The position numbers and the translations under genes were made by a program. From Zobellia galactanivorans (GTDB lineage: Bacteria; Bacteroidota; Bacteroidia; Flavobacteriales; Flavobacteriaceae), in assembly GCF_000973105.1 (NCBI RefSeq), contig NC_015844.1, forward strand, positions 124,001-188,000: a stretch of 64,000 nucleotides of DNA. Direction: 5' to 3'. Shown here piece after piece: positions 1 through 8,382 of this stretch (position 1 is the stretch's first letter; each line of letters starts with the position of its first letter). Below the pieces are notes generated by a model. That model had not been told where the DNA came from. It made no database searches and saw nothing but the letters and a program-made list of their open reading frames with translations.

Positions 1-1
1 A

Positions 2-331
2 CCACTTTGGCCAGTAGCGGAATATATCGCCAACTACGACTATATCAAAAACGTACTTTGCGAGAACCGAGACAAACCGATGCTTCATTGTGACGGTAAA
101 TGTTACTTGGCCAAACAACTCGCCAAAGAATCCGAAGAAAATAGTAAAAACCCTTTTGGGGAAAAACAGGCGAAAGTAGAAATACAGCCCGTTGTTTTCT
201 TTCAATCCCTATTACCAATAGAATTTGGTTTCGATACCGATATTCCTTCGATCAAAAACTACAAAGTTGAATCGAATTTAATTTCCCTTCTTTTAACTTC
301 CGACATATCGGAGCCGCCCGAGTGCGCATAA
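2..331 (+). CDS. Small Cys-motif conserved protein, 5' end outside window
   Basis: The reading frame is open from the first bases of the window, so the start lies upstream; about 109 residues are visible. A first in-window ATG sits at 80, but the residues before it (PLWPVAEYIANYDYIKNVLC) look like genuine protein, so I treat it as partial. The recognisable part is a motif C-ENRDKP-MLH-C-DG-K-C-YLAKQLAK, that is three cysteines in the pattern C-x11-C-x3-C, followed by a charged stretch and a hydrophobic segment. Similar small proteins of unknown function occur in flavobacteria. It lies about 210 bases upstream of an MbnP-like gene on the same strand, so a role in copper handling is inferred from position and cysteines only. 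Confidence 0.7.
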   Translation, partial: PLWPVAEYIANYDYIKNVLCENRDKPMLHCDGKCYLAKQLAKESEENSKNPFGEKQAKVEIQPVVFFQSLLPIEFGFDTDIPSIKNYKVESNLISLLLTSDISEPPECA

Positions 332-544
332 GGTCTTTCCTTGGAAAATAGCTACGCCAAACTGTATCCTAAATCGAACAGGGCGGGCATTTCCCTTTAC
401 TAAATCGACAGGTTTTTCCTTTTTTAGGATATAAACCCTTGTCACTCAAATAAAATACAACATTCGAATGGGTTTTGGTATGCCTAGAACACATAGCATC
501 AACATAAGCTGTTAGGTCTACCGTCCCTCAAAAAATATTTATCC

Positions 545-1348
545 ATGAAACATTCTTTATTGGCCCTTTCGGCCCTATTCGCCCTTTTTATGACCTCTTG
601 TTCAAACGATGACGACATGAGCGATGACGATGCCCTAACAGGAAGCGGTGAAATCTCAATAAAATTCGATAATGGTTACAATGGTAACGACCTAGTATTA
701 GGCGTCGAAAACGCGGCCAATGCCAATGGTGAAAAGATTACCATCAACCGTTTCAACTACATCATCAGCAACGTAAGGTTTGTCAACAAAGACGGTGAAG
801 AGTACGCTTACGATAAAGACAATAGCTATTTTATCATCAGCCAAGAAGAAGAGGAAGACCAAATAGAACTTGACGATATCCCTGCCGGCGAATACACAAC
901 CTTGAAATTCGGTGTTGGTGTCGATCAAGAAAAATATCTTCAAGGTTCCGAAGGACAAGGCGATTTCCTCGTCGAGGCCGAAGAGAACAACATGATGTGG
1001 TCATGGCAAGCAGGTTATAAATTCTTGAACTTTGAAGGCACCTTTACATCGGAAAGCATTACCGAGGCGACGGAATTTAAGATTCATATGGGCAGCCACG
1101 GCTCAAGTCTTGACAACTACAAGGAAGTCGTTTTACAACTACCGATGAATGTTCGTGTAAGTGATGAGATCGACTCGAATATCCACTTAAAGATAGACGC
1201 CTCAAAAATATTGGCAGGGGCCACCAACAGTATTTCACTTACCGAAAAGCAGGTGATTATGGTCGATGCCGAAAAATCGCCTCAAATAGCCGTGAATACT
1301 TCTGAAATGTTCGAAGTAGACCACATTCACAACGGTGGAGGGCACTAA
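545..1348 (+). CDS. MbnP-like copper-binding lipoprotein
   Basis: A 267-residue lipoprotein: signal peptide with lipobox around TSC and the lipid-anchored Cys at residue 19, then an Asp-rich linker. The body matches the MbnP-like family: an immunoglobulin-like start (ISIKFDNGYN), the segment INRFNYIISNVRF, and the family-conserved WSWQAGYKF with tryptophans at residues 152 and 154. In the methanotroph MbnP, a partner di-haem enzyme (MbnH) oxidises a tryptophan to kynurenine and copper binds there; which Trp would be used here is not known. The C-terminus is His-rich (DHIHNGGGH), a further possible metal site. The next gene is an MbnH-like di-haem protein, which strongly supports the family call. 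The exact physiological role is inferred. Confidence 0.85.
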   Translation: MKHSLLALSALFALFMTSCSNDDDMSDDDALTGSGEISIKFDNGYNGNDLVLGVENAANANGEKITINRFNYIISNVRFVNKDGEEYAYDKDNSYFIISQEEEEDQIELDDIPAGEYTTLKFGVGVDQEKYLQGSEGQGDFLVEAEENNMMWSWQAGYKFLNFEGTFTSESITEATEFKIHMGSHGSSLDNYKEVVLQLPMNVRVSDEIDSNIHLKIDASKILAGATNSISLTEKQVIMVDAEKSPQIAVNTSEMFEVDHIHNGGGH

Positions 1349-1365
1349 GCCAAAAGCAAAGTAAT

Positions 1366-1396
1366 TGATAACCGGCCTTTATTCGGCCGGTTATCA
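1366..1396 (+). other. Perfect 12-bp intergenic hairpin inside operon
   Basis: TGATAACCGGCC at 1366-1377 pairs perfectly with GGCCGGTTATCA at 1385-1396, with a 7-base loop. No T-tract follows, so it does not look like a complete intrinsic terminator. It lies between the MbnP-like stop codon and the MbnH-like start and could be an RNA stabiliser, a processing site or a weak attenuator. Confidence 0.7.
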
Positions 1397-1409
1397 TAAC
1401 AAAGTTAAG

Positions 1410-2456
1410 ATGCAAAAATCCAGTATACTTGTAGTACTTGTAACCTTGGCGTTGTGGTCTTGTGATACGTCCTCGGATGACTACCAGACCGTTAACGAAC
1501 CCTTGGAATTTACAGTGCCCTCGAATTTTCCGGAGCCGATCTATGACTTAGAGGCAAATCCTCCGACTACCGTGGGTTTTGAGCTGGGCAAAAAGCTTTT
1601 CTACGATGGCCGACTGTCAAGCAATGGGTTTATCTCGTGTGGATTTTGTCATGAACAACGTACCGCTTTCACACACCATGGCCACCAATTCAGCCACGGC
1701 ATAGACGACCTCGAAGGGGTTAGAAACACCCCCGCGATACAGAACGCGGCATTTATGAAAGAATTTACCTGGGATGGCGCCACAAGCCATTTAGACCTAT
1801 TTCCTATAATACCCATTACCAATGAGGTCGAAATGGGCGAAACGGTTAGCAATGTAATCGCTAAAATCAAAAGCGACGACGAATACCAAAAACTCTTCGC
1901 TCTGGCCTTTGAAGATGAGGAAGTAAACACCGAAAACTTTTTCAAGGCCCTCTCCCAATTTATGGTGATGATGATTTCGGCCGATTCAAAGTACGATAAG
2001 TACGTACGACAAGAAGAAGGCGGAACATTTACCGAAGAAGAACTTGAAGGGCTCTCCGTTTTCCAGAACAAATGTGCCTCTTGTCACGCCACCGACCTTT
2101 TTAGCGATGACGCTTTTAGAAATAACGGATTGGCCCCCAACCCAACTCTCAACGACATAGGCCGTGAAGAAGTGAGCGGCTCCCCTGATGACCGGTACAA
2201 GTTCAAAGTACCCAGTTTAAGAAACGTGGCCCTTACCGCTCCCTATATGCACGATGGAAGGTTCGGCTCACTAGAAGCCGTACTCGACTTTTACAGTGAG
2301 TCGGTCGTAGACTCCCCCACCTTGGATCCTATTTTAAAACAAGAGAGCAGTTTAGGCATTCCCTTAACTGATAATGAAAAAAATGTATTGCTAGCCTTTT
2401 TAGGAACATTAACGGATGAAACTTATATAAATGACGAACGATTTGCTGAATACTAG
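1410..2456 (+). CDS. MbnH/MauG-like di-haem cytochrome c peroxidase family lipoprotein
   Basis: A 348-residue periplasmic lipoprotein (signal MQKSSILVVLVTLALWSC, lipobox LWSC). The ATG at 1410 is preferred over an upstream TTG at 1365 because it gives a clean signal peptide. Two c-type haem motifs are present: CGFCH at residues 77-81 and CASCH at 222-226, as expected for bacterial di-haem peroxidases. Segments such as FELGKKLFYDGRLS, VRNTPAIQNA and PYMHDGRF are typical of the CcpA/MauG/MbnH superfamily. Position directly after an MbnP-like gene points to MbnH, a MauG-like enzyme that oxidises Trp of MbnP, rather than to a plain peroxide-detoxifying peroxidase. It overlaps the next gene by 26 bases, so the two are probably translationally coupled. 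Confidence 0.85.
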   Translation: MQKSSILVVLVTLALWSCDTSSDDYQTVNEPLEFTVPSNFPEPIYDLEANPPTTVGFELGKKLFYDGRLSSNGFISCGFCHEQRTAFTHHGHQFSHGIDDLEGVRNTPAIQNAAFMKEFTWDGATSHLDLFPIIPITNEVEMGETVSNVIAKIKSDDEYQKLFALAFEDEEVNTENFFKALSQFMVMMISADSKYDKYVRQEEGGTFTEEELEGLSVFQNKCASCHATDLFSDDAFRNNGLAPNPTLNDIGREEVSGSPDDRYKFKVPSLRNVALTAPYMHDGRFGSLEAVLDFYSESVVDSPTLDPILKQESSLGIPLTDNEKNVLLAFLGTLTDETYINDERFAEY

Positions 2457-3450
2457 AAACCTATATCGGTTTTTTACGCTCGTGTGCATTGGCTTTTACA
2501 CTAGTCTTTCATACGGAAACGACAATCCGAACATTGACGGCCCGACCCCAAGTGGATGCGCTACGCACATTCATTATGATGGTGAATATTTCGATTTCTG
2601 CGACACCTGTGGCTGTGGCAGTAGCGGAGGAAGCATGGGCTACGGTACGGGATTGAACAATAATTTTTTCGGACTGCGCTATATCGGTCAAGAGTACCGA
2701 TCACGTGATGGAATTTTTGCCGATTCCCCTTGGATTACCGAAAATTTCAACACCATACAGGCCTGGGCCAACCTTCCGATTAGCAAAAGGATAATCGCGA
2801 ACGTTATCGTACCCTTTCAATTTCACAACAGAAGCCTGCCCGACAATACCGAACAGACCATCAGCGGCCTTGGCGATATTAGCGTTCTCGGATTCTACAA
2901 TTTAATTGCGGCTACACCCGACAGCATCGTTTCCATAAAACCGGAACACTACTTACAACTGGGCGGTGGTATTAAAATGCCTACCGGAAAATATGACAAA
3001 GACAATAACGAAGGCAGTGTAAACCCTAGTTTTCAATTGGGGAACGGCAGCTGGGATTATGTGTTGGCCATGAATTACGGTTTCACCTATAGAAACTGGG
3101 GTATTAGCACTATGGCCAATTACACCATAAAAACCAAGAACCCAAAAGACTACCAATTTGGAAACCAGTTGAATTTAGGCATCAACGCCTTTAAAACCTA
3201 TTACATCTCCGATGTTGCCCTAACCCCCATAGTTGGGGTTTCTGAGGAAATCTACGCCAGTAACAGGGAATTAGGTATTGAGGTAGCACATACCAAAGGT
3301 GATGTCTTCTTAGGAAAACTTAGTATTGAAGCCAGTTACAACAGATACTCATTGGGCCTGACGGGTATGCTACCTATCAGCCAAAACCTAAACGACGACA
3401 AGGTTGAACTCCGCAATAGGATTTCAGTTTACATGAACATTAATTTATAG
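2431..3450 (+). CDS. Outer-membrane beta-barrel protein with Cys-rich N-terminus (copper cassette)
   Basis: A 339-residue exported protein with an N-terminal signal (LYRFFTLVCIGFYTSLSYG) and alternating aromatic/hydrophobic strands through to a C-terminal ISVYMNINL, typical of an outer-membrane barrel. Just after the signal lies CDTCGCGSSGGSMGYG (Cys 57, 60, 62), a soft-metal-like motif. I recognise the barrel as the Bacteroidota transporter type that often follows MbnP/MbnH-like genes. The start codon lies inside the preceding di-haem gene (26-base overlap). Function as a metal or metal-chelate porin is inference; the substrate cannot be read from the sequence. Confidence 0.75.
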   Translation: MTNDLLNTRNLYRFFTLVCIGFYTSLSYGNDNPNIDGPTPSGCATHIHYDGEYFDFCDTCGCGSSGGSMGYGTGLNNNFFGLRYIGQEYRSRDGIFADSPWITENFNTIQAWANLPISKRIIANVIVPFQFHNRSLPDNTEQTISGLGDISVLGFYNLIAATPDSIVSIKPEHYLQLGGGIKMPTGKYDKDNNEGSVNPSFQLGNGSWDYVLAMNYGFTYRNWGISTMANYTIKTKNPKDYQFGNQLNLGINAFKTYYISDVALTPIVGVSEEIYASNRELGIEVAHTKGDVFLGKLSIEASYNRYSLGLTGMLPISQNLNDDKVELRNRISVYMNINL

Positions 3451-3469
3451 ATGAATTTTTGTTCTTCAT

Positions 3470-3518
3470 AGTCCTGTTTTCAATGTTTGATAGTCATTCG
3501 AAAGCAGGACTTTTTTTA
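3470..3518 (+). terminator. Intrinsic terminator after copper cassette
   Basis: AGTCCTG near 3470 pairs with CAGGACT near 3505, followed by a run of seven T. It closes the operon ending at 3450. Confidence 0.75.
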
Positions 3519-3664
3519 TTCCCTATACTAAAAACAACAAAGTCCTTTTCAACTGCATGGGTTAACAGCTTTTTAAGAAATATGATGTAAAGTTTTTGGT
3601 ATATTTAAAGTTTTCGTCACTGACGATCCAACTTATTTTCTTTAAACCAAATCCCTCATTTTTT

Positions 3665-4360
3665 ATGAAGCGAAGTCTACTCAGTCTTATTTTTCTATGT
3701 TCAATTTTCGCCAATGCCCAAGAGACCGGGGAAAGCAGTCTCGGCACATGGCATATGTATTTTGGCACCAATAAAATTTCGGACCGATTTAGCATTCATA
3801 CCGAAGGCCAATTACGCTATTTTGAACAAGCCGATAATTTTAATCAGCTTTTGCTTCGAACGGGGCTCAATTACCATCTCAACCCAAACACCATTGCCAC
3901 TATGGGCTATGGCTATATTACCACCGATGGCAGTTTTGAGGAATTTCCCGATGAGATCAACACCAAAGAGCACCGTATTTTTGAGCAATTGATCCTTAAG
4001 AATAAGGTTTGGGAATTTTTGTTCGAACATCGTTATAGACTTGAACAACGCTTTCTAGATTTTGGAGAAACCACCGACACACAACACAGGGCAAGGTACC
4101 GACTACAGGTAACCCTACCCCTTACCGATGTGTTTTTCCTGAATTTTTATGATGAGATTTTTTTGAACCTGCAAGATGAAGTTTTTGGTCAAAACCGCTT
4201 GTATGCGGCCCTTGGCATTAATGTTACCCATAACCTGAGCGTACAGGCCGGATATTTAAAAAACCACTTTTCTACCGCAAATTTCGACAGGTTACAGATA
4301 GGTGTGACCTACAACCCCGACTTAAGAGGTATATTCAAAAAAGACAATAGTGGCAGCTAA
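3665..4360 (+). CDS. DUF2490 domain outer-membrane beta-barrel protein
   Basis: 231 residues starting at the ATG at 3665, chosen because it begins a standard signal peptide (MKRSLLSLIFLCSIFANAQ); an upstream TTG at 3596 would put 23 unrelated residues before it. After the signal come WHMYFGTNKI, FSIHTEGQLRYFE, LLLRTGLNYHL, EHRIFEQLILK, FEHRYRLEQRF and RARYRLQVTLPL, the repeated strand pattern of DUF2490 barrels in Bacteroidota. Biochemical function is unknown for the family. It lies 39 bases upstream of the next gene and has a terminator ahead of it, so it may share a transcript with the hydrolase-OsmC gene. Confidence 0.85.
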   Translation: MKRSLLSLIFLCSIFANAQETGESSLGTWHMYFGTNKISDRFSIHTEGQLRYFEQADNFNQLLLRTGLNYHLNPNTIATMGYGYITTDGSFEEFPDEINTKEHRIFEQLILKNKVWEFLFEHRYRLEQRFLDFGETTDTQHRARYRLQVTLPLTDVFFLNFYDEIFLNLQDEVFGQNRLYAALGINVTHNLSVQAGYLKNHFSTANFDRLQIGVTYNPDLRGIFKKDNSGS

Positions 4361-4399
4361 GTATCGATAGCGGCCCGATCACACCAAAAAAAAACACAG

Positions 4400-5620
4400 A
4401 TGAGCCTTCAAAAAGTACGTTTTGGGAATAAGGACGGGCAAGATTTAGTAGGAAGACTGGAACTACCCGCCAATAGACATCCACATAACTTTGCCATATT
4501 CGCCCACTGCTTTACCTGTACCAAGAACCTAACGGCCGTACGCAATATCAGCAAAGCCCTTACCTCAAACGGTTTTGGTGTGCTTCGTTTTGATTTTACG
4601 GGTTTGGGTGAAAGCGACGGCGATTTTGAAAACACCAATTTTTCCGGAAACGTCGAAGATCTGATCGCCGCCTCCGATTTTCTTGAAAAAAATTACCAAG
4701 CCCCCACACTATTGGTCGGGCATTCCCTTGGTGGGGCCGCCGTAATATTTGCCGCCGATAAAATCAACTCCATAAAGGCCCTGACCACCATAGGCGCCCC
4801 TTCCAACCCTATCCATATAGAACACCTTTTAAAGGAGGGTATTCCCGAGATCGAAAAGAGCGGAAAAGCCGTCATCAACTTAAGCGGAAGGGACTTCACC
4901 ATAAAAAAACAATTTTTAGACGACCTGCAGCACAAACCGCTGTCGCAAATACTCGGGCAGCTCCGCAAACCCATATTGATATTGCACTCCCCGCAAGACA
5001 CCACCGTTGCAATTAAAAATGCCGAAGAAATCTATGTGGCCGCACGACACCCCAAAAGCTTTATTTCATTAGATGGTGCCGACCACCTGTTATCAAACAA
5101 AAGGGATTCTTTTTATGCAGGCGAGGTTATCTCAGGATGGGCCAAACGCTATTTGAAGATCGATACTACACGTAAAGAGGAACCAAAGACGAAACACCAG
5201 GTTGTGGCCAGCCTAGACCATGACGATGGTTTTTCGACCCAAATGAAAGTAGGCAATCATTTCCTTACCGCAGACGAGCCCGTAGATGTCGGCGGAAATG
5301 ATTTTGGGCCCTCACCGTACGAACTTGTTTCTGCCGGTCTTTCGGCCTGTACGGCCATGACGATCCAAATGTACGCCAAAAGAAAAGCTTGGGTCATAGA
5401 CAATATAGAGGTACACACCTCCCACAATAGAAGCCATGTGGCCGATTGTAAGGATTGCGAATCGGACGGTTCTAAAATAGACACCTTTGAAAGGGAAATA
5501 AAATTAACGGGCCCTCTAGATGAAAAGCAAAAGAAGCGTATTCTGCAAATTGCCGACAAATGTCCCGTTCACAAGACTTTGCACAGCCAAATACAGGTCA
5601 TCACCAAGCTTATTGACTAA
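4400..5620 (+). CDS. Bifunctional alpha/beta hydrolase / OsmC family protein
   Basis: 406 residues with two domains. Residues about 1-255 are an alpha/beta hydrolase with the nucleophile elbow GHSLGG (Ser109), a candidate acid in LHSPQDTTV and a His in DGADHLL. Residues about 270-406 are an OsmC/Ohr-like domain with the two redox cysteines, one in SACTAMT (Cys317) and one in DKCPVHKTL (Cys388). OsmC proteins reduce organic hydroperoxides through this Cys pair. The fused arrangement is a recognised family, suggesting a hydrolase that releases or prepares a lipid or ester hydroperoxide for the reductase. No signal peptide, so cytoplasmic. Its redox theme fits the nearby YceI and SodC genes. Confidence 0.92.
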   Translation: MSLQKVRFGNKDGQDLVGRLELPANRHPHNFAIFAHCFTCTKNLTAVRNISKALTSNGFGVLRFDFTGLGESDGDFENTNFSGNVEDLIAASDFLEKNYQAPTLLVGHSLGGAAVIFAADKINSIKALTTIGAPSNPIHIEHLLKEGIPEIEKSGKAVINLSGRDFTIKKQFLDDLQHKPLSQILGQLRKPILILHSPQDTTVAIKNAEEIYVAARHPKSFISLDGADHLLSNKRDSFYAGEVISGWAKRYLKIDTTRKEEPKTKHQVVASLDHDDGFSTQMKVGNHFLTADEPVDVGGNDFGPSPYELVSAGLSACTAMTIQMYAKRKAWVIDNIEVHTSHNRSHVADCKDCESDGSKIDTFEREIKLTGPLDEKQKKRILQIADKCPVHKTLHSQIQVITKLID

Positions 5621-5751
5621 AGAATCCCTGCTTTCACTCCAACAAACTACAAGAACAATGGTTTTTATGTGTTAAAATCGTCTTGATCTCACCTTGGTTT
5701 AGCTGTAAGAATGTTTAACTTTGATGTCAAACCTAAAAATTCACAGTGAAC

Positions 5752-6390
5752 ATGAAAAAAATTACACTTTTAGCCCTTGGGCTATTGTTAGTTGGCGCTT
5801 TTAGCTGTAAAGACGCCAAAAAGGAAAACACTGAACAAAGTTCCGAGGCACAAGCCGCTACGGAAACCTATAGCCTAGTACAAGACTCTACAAAGGTTAG
5901 CTTCACGGCATATAAGACTACCGAAAAATTACCTGTGGGCGGTAAGTTCACCAAAATAAACATTACTAAAGCCGGTGAGGGTACTTCGGCCCTGGAAGCT
6001 TTAAACGGTACGGAATTCAGTATTCCGGTGAGCAGTTTGTTCACTAATGATGCTACTGGAACCCGTGACCCTAAAATTTTGGAATTCTTCTTTGGGGTTA
6101 TGGAAAACACCGAGCTTATTTCAGGTGTCTTTAAAGTATCTGCGGACAACAAATGTTCTATTGACGTAAGCTTGAACGGCAAGACCGAAAATATTGCCCT
6201 TACACATAAGGCCGTTTCTGACACTGCATTGACCTTTGACGGTGTTATGAACCTTGAAAACTGGGATGCCCTTGACGCCGTAGCTTCTATCAACAAGGCC
6301 TGTGAAGCCTTACATACCGGTAAAGACGGTGTTAGCAAAACTTGGAGCGAAGTAGCCGTTCACGCCGAAGTATTGCTTCAAAAAAACTAG
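5752..6390 (+). CDS. YceI family lipoprotein
   Basis: 212 residues from the ATG at 5752 (a GTG two codons upstream at 5746 is less likely). The N-terminus is a lipoprotein signal ending FSC, followed by a charged, low-complexity linker. The remainder matches the YceI lipocalin-like fold: VSFTAYKTTEKLPVGGKF, SIPVSSLFT, ALTFDGVMNLENW and a C-terminal EVAVHAEVLL. YceI proteins bind isoprenoid or amphiphilic ligands and are often stress-linked; the ligand here is unknown. A strong terminator follows, so it is probably monocistronic. Confidence 0.88.
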   Translation: MKKITLLALGLLLVGAFSCKDAKKENTEQSSEAQAATETYSLVQDSTKVSFTAYKTTEKLPVGGKFTKINITKAGEGTSALEALNGTEFSIPVSSLFTNDATGTRDPKILEFFFGVMENTELISGVFKVSADNKCSIDVSLNGKTENIALTHKAVSDTALTFDGVMNLENWDALDAVASINKACEALHTGKDGVSKTWSEVAVHAEVLLQKN

Positions 6391-6434
6391 ACGCCTTAGA
6401 GGGAAAAAACAAACTCCCTTAACGGAATACAATT

Positions 6435-6479
6435 AAAAAAAGCCACTTTCCCAATGAGACGGAAAGTGGCTTTTTTTTA
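6435..6479 (+). terminator. Intrinsic terminator after YceI gene
   Basis: AGCCACTTTCC pairs with GGAAAGTGGCT (6441-6471), followed by eight T. Strong Rho-independent terminator. Confidence 0.9.
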
Positions 6480-6592
6480 TGCCCCCCTTCATTTTTGACA
6501 CTATAGATAAGAATGATGCCGCATATGAATACACAGCCGAAAAACGATTATTTTCTGGTTAATTTCGGATGGAATCACAAAATCTAGTCACA

Positions 6593-7198
6593 ATGAAAAA
6601 TATAAAATTCAGCTTGGCCATAGTAGTGGCCCTGACAATACTCAATTGTAAAGAAGCCAAAAAAGATACGGACGGAAGTCCAGACAGCTCGAACAAAAGC
6701 CTTGAAACAACAGGGGGAAACCTTGCAAAAACGAAGTCCCAAACAACTGACACCCTCACGGTCAACATGAGCTCAAAAAGCAACAGCACGGTCAGCGGCA
6801 CAATCACATTTGTACAGAGTGGAACTGAAGTGGAAATGAAAGCCATCTTTACCGGTTTGGACGAAGGACCCCACGCCATCCACTTGCACGAAAATGCCGA
6901 TTGCTCATCGCAAGACGGAAAGTCGGCAGGCGGACATTGGAACCCAACGGAGGAAGCCCACGGCAAATGGGGTTCTGAAAAAGGCTACCACAAAGGAGAT
7001 ATAGGCAATTTTACGGCCGATAAGGAAGGTAGGGCCACCGTTACATTCGCCACGGACGAGTGGTGCATTGATTGTAACGACGAGAACAAGAATATTATAG
7101 GTCGGTCAGTAATCGTACACAAAGGTCAAGATGACTTTACATCGCAACCAAGTGGCGATGCCGGTTCACGGATAGCTTGCGCGGGAATCACCAAATAA
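6593..7198 (+). CDS. sodC: Cu,Zn superoxide dismutase, lipoprotein
   Basis: 201 residues from the ATG at 6593, which begins the lipoprotein signal (MKNIKFSLAIVVALTILNC); an ATG-like start eight codons upstream is less likely. The mature part carries all the metal ligands of SodC: HAIHLHENADC (copper His pair and the disulfide Cys), GGHWNP (bridging His), a Zn loop with HGKWG, GYHKGDIGNF (Zn Asp), and SVIVHKGQDD (copper His), plus GSRIACAG for the second disulfide Cys. It dismutates superoxide outside the cytoplasm. A copper-dependent enzyme lies a few kilobases from a putative copper cassette, though there is no operon link. A terminator follows. Confidence 0.95.
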   Translation: MKNIKFSLAIVVALTILNCKEAKKDTDGSPDSSNKSLETTGGNLAKTKSQTTDTLTVNMSSKSNSTVSGTITFVQSGTEVEMKAIFTGLDEGPHAIHLHENADCSSQDGKSAGGHWNPTEEAHGKWGSEKGYHKGDIGNFTADKEGRATVTFATDEWCIDCNDENKNIIGRSVIVHKGQDDFTSQPSGDAGSRIACAGITK

Positions 7199-7216
7199 AC
7201 GACATAATACCCCATC

Positions 7217-7247
7217 AAAAAAGCCACTTTTACAGTGGCTTTTTTTT
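7217..7247. terminator. Bidirectional terminator between sodC and BamA/TamA-like gene
   Basis: AGCCACT (7222-7228) pairs with AGTGGCT (7234-7240); A-run before and T-run after allow use from both strands of the convergent genes. Confidence 0.88.
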
Positions 7248-7281
7248 ATTCCGTAAACACCCTCTGCAGGAGTCGATATTC

Positions 7282-8382
7282 TTAAAAAGCTTCTTTAATG
7301 GTAAAGTAAAAATTACCACCCTCGCTAGACATACCGTAGTCGGCACGAATACGCACCCCATCCCTTTTGTTGATTATATACCGTATTCCGACACCACCGG
7401 CATTTTTATATGCTGACGAGAAGGCCTCATTTAAAGTAGGAGTCACGGTACCCGAAGAACCAAAGACGGCTCCCCCGAACCTTCCGGCTATAGGAAACCT
7501 GTATTCCAAAACCATACTCAGTTCCGAAGTGTCTTGAAATCGGCGGTTATTGATCCCACGCGTCCGTTTTGACCCCAAGTAGAACAAATCGTAAAACGGG
7601 GTATTTTTACTGCTACCTCCCAAAAATAGGTTGGCCGCTATAACCTGTTTTTTACCGACCTTTTGATAATAGCGACTGTCGAGCTCGAACTTCGAGTATT
7701 TAAAACTGGCCCCCAAGATCTTGCTGGAGGTAAACAAATTGCCCTGAATATACATCCCTTCCGTAGGATAGAATACATTGTCACGCGTATCATAAAAAAC
7801 GCGAATACCAATGTTCGATAGGGTTCCATCTCGTTTTCCCGGTACATCGGAGGCTTCTAAAATTCCACCCTCCTCAATTTTCAAACTACTGAAGTTATCG
7901 AATTCATAGCCAACCCCTATGTAGAAATTGGGCCATATATCCCGCATCAGCGCCAAGCGTGCCCTGGGAAATGTAACCTCATAGGTTTCCTCATCTTCTT
8001 CCCTGCTATCCACCCCTACCCCATAAAAATTGTAGAAATATTTATAGAAGCCGAGCTCTCCCAACAAACGCCAGCGCTCATTTTTCTTATAGAATTCAAA
8101 GGGCATATAGAGCAACAGCTGACTTTTGGTCGTATAACTTAACCCCAGTTGTACCGATGAAGGCCTAGTTTCCTTTTGTTCCTCCTTCAGCCAAAAATTG
8201 GCGATACCGATTCCCCCAAAACCAAATGCCGTTTCAGGTGTGTAAAACGCTACGGGAAATGCGGAAATTTTCAGATTTTTGACAATAGAGTCTTGGCTGC
8301 CTTGCGCCTGCTTTTGAGCCGTTAACTGACCGGCATGGACAAGGAACAGTGCCAGTACTATAATTTTGCTGATATGGGCCAT
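7282..8382 (-). CDS. BamA/TamA-type outer membrane protein (surface antigen domain)
   Basis: 366 residues with a signal peptide (ending LTAQ) and a 16-strand type C-terminal half of the Omp85 superfamily. Visible family features: AFPVAFYTPETAFGFGG, YDTRDNVFYPTEGMY, GSKRTRGINNRRF (equivalent of the RGY/RGF signature), LEYRFPI and a C-terminal GNFYFTIKEAF ending in Phe. No POTRA domains are visible, and at about 350 mature residues it is barrel only, unlike full BamA. Such stand-alone barrels are common in Bacteroidota; they may export lipids or proteins, but the function is not established. Converges with sodC. Confidence 0.88.
   Translation of the reverse strand: MAHISKIIVLALFLVHAGQLTAQKQAQGSQDSIVKNLKISAFPVAFYTPETAFGFGGIGIANFWLKEEQKETRPSSVQLGLSYTTKSQLLLYMPFEFYKKNERWRLLGELGFYKYFYNFYGVGVDSREEDEETYEVTFPRARLALMRDIWPNFYIGVGYEFDNFSSLKIEEGGILEASDVPGKRDGTLSNIGIRVFYDTRDNVFYPTEGMYIQGNLFTSSKILGASFKYSKFELDSRYYQKVGKKQVIAANLFLGGSSKNTPFYDLFYLGSKRTRGINNRRFQDTSELSMVLEYRFPIAGRFGGAVFGSSGTVTPTLNEAFSSAYKNAGGVGIRYIINKRDGVRIRADYGMSSEGGNFYFTIKEAF

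Noticed and set aside
1410-2456. Call as ordinary cytochrome c peroxidase for H2O2 removal
   Set aside because: The family allows it, but the directly preceding MbnP-like gene favours an MbnH-type role.
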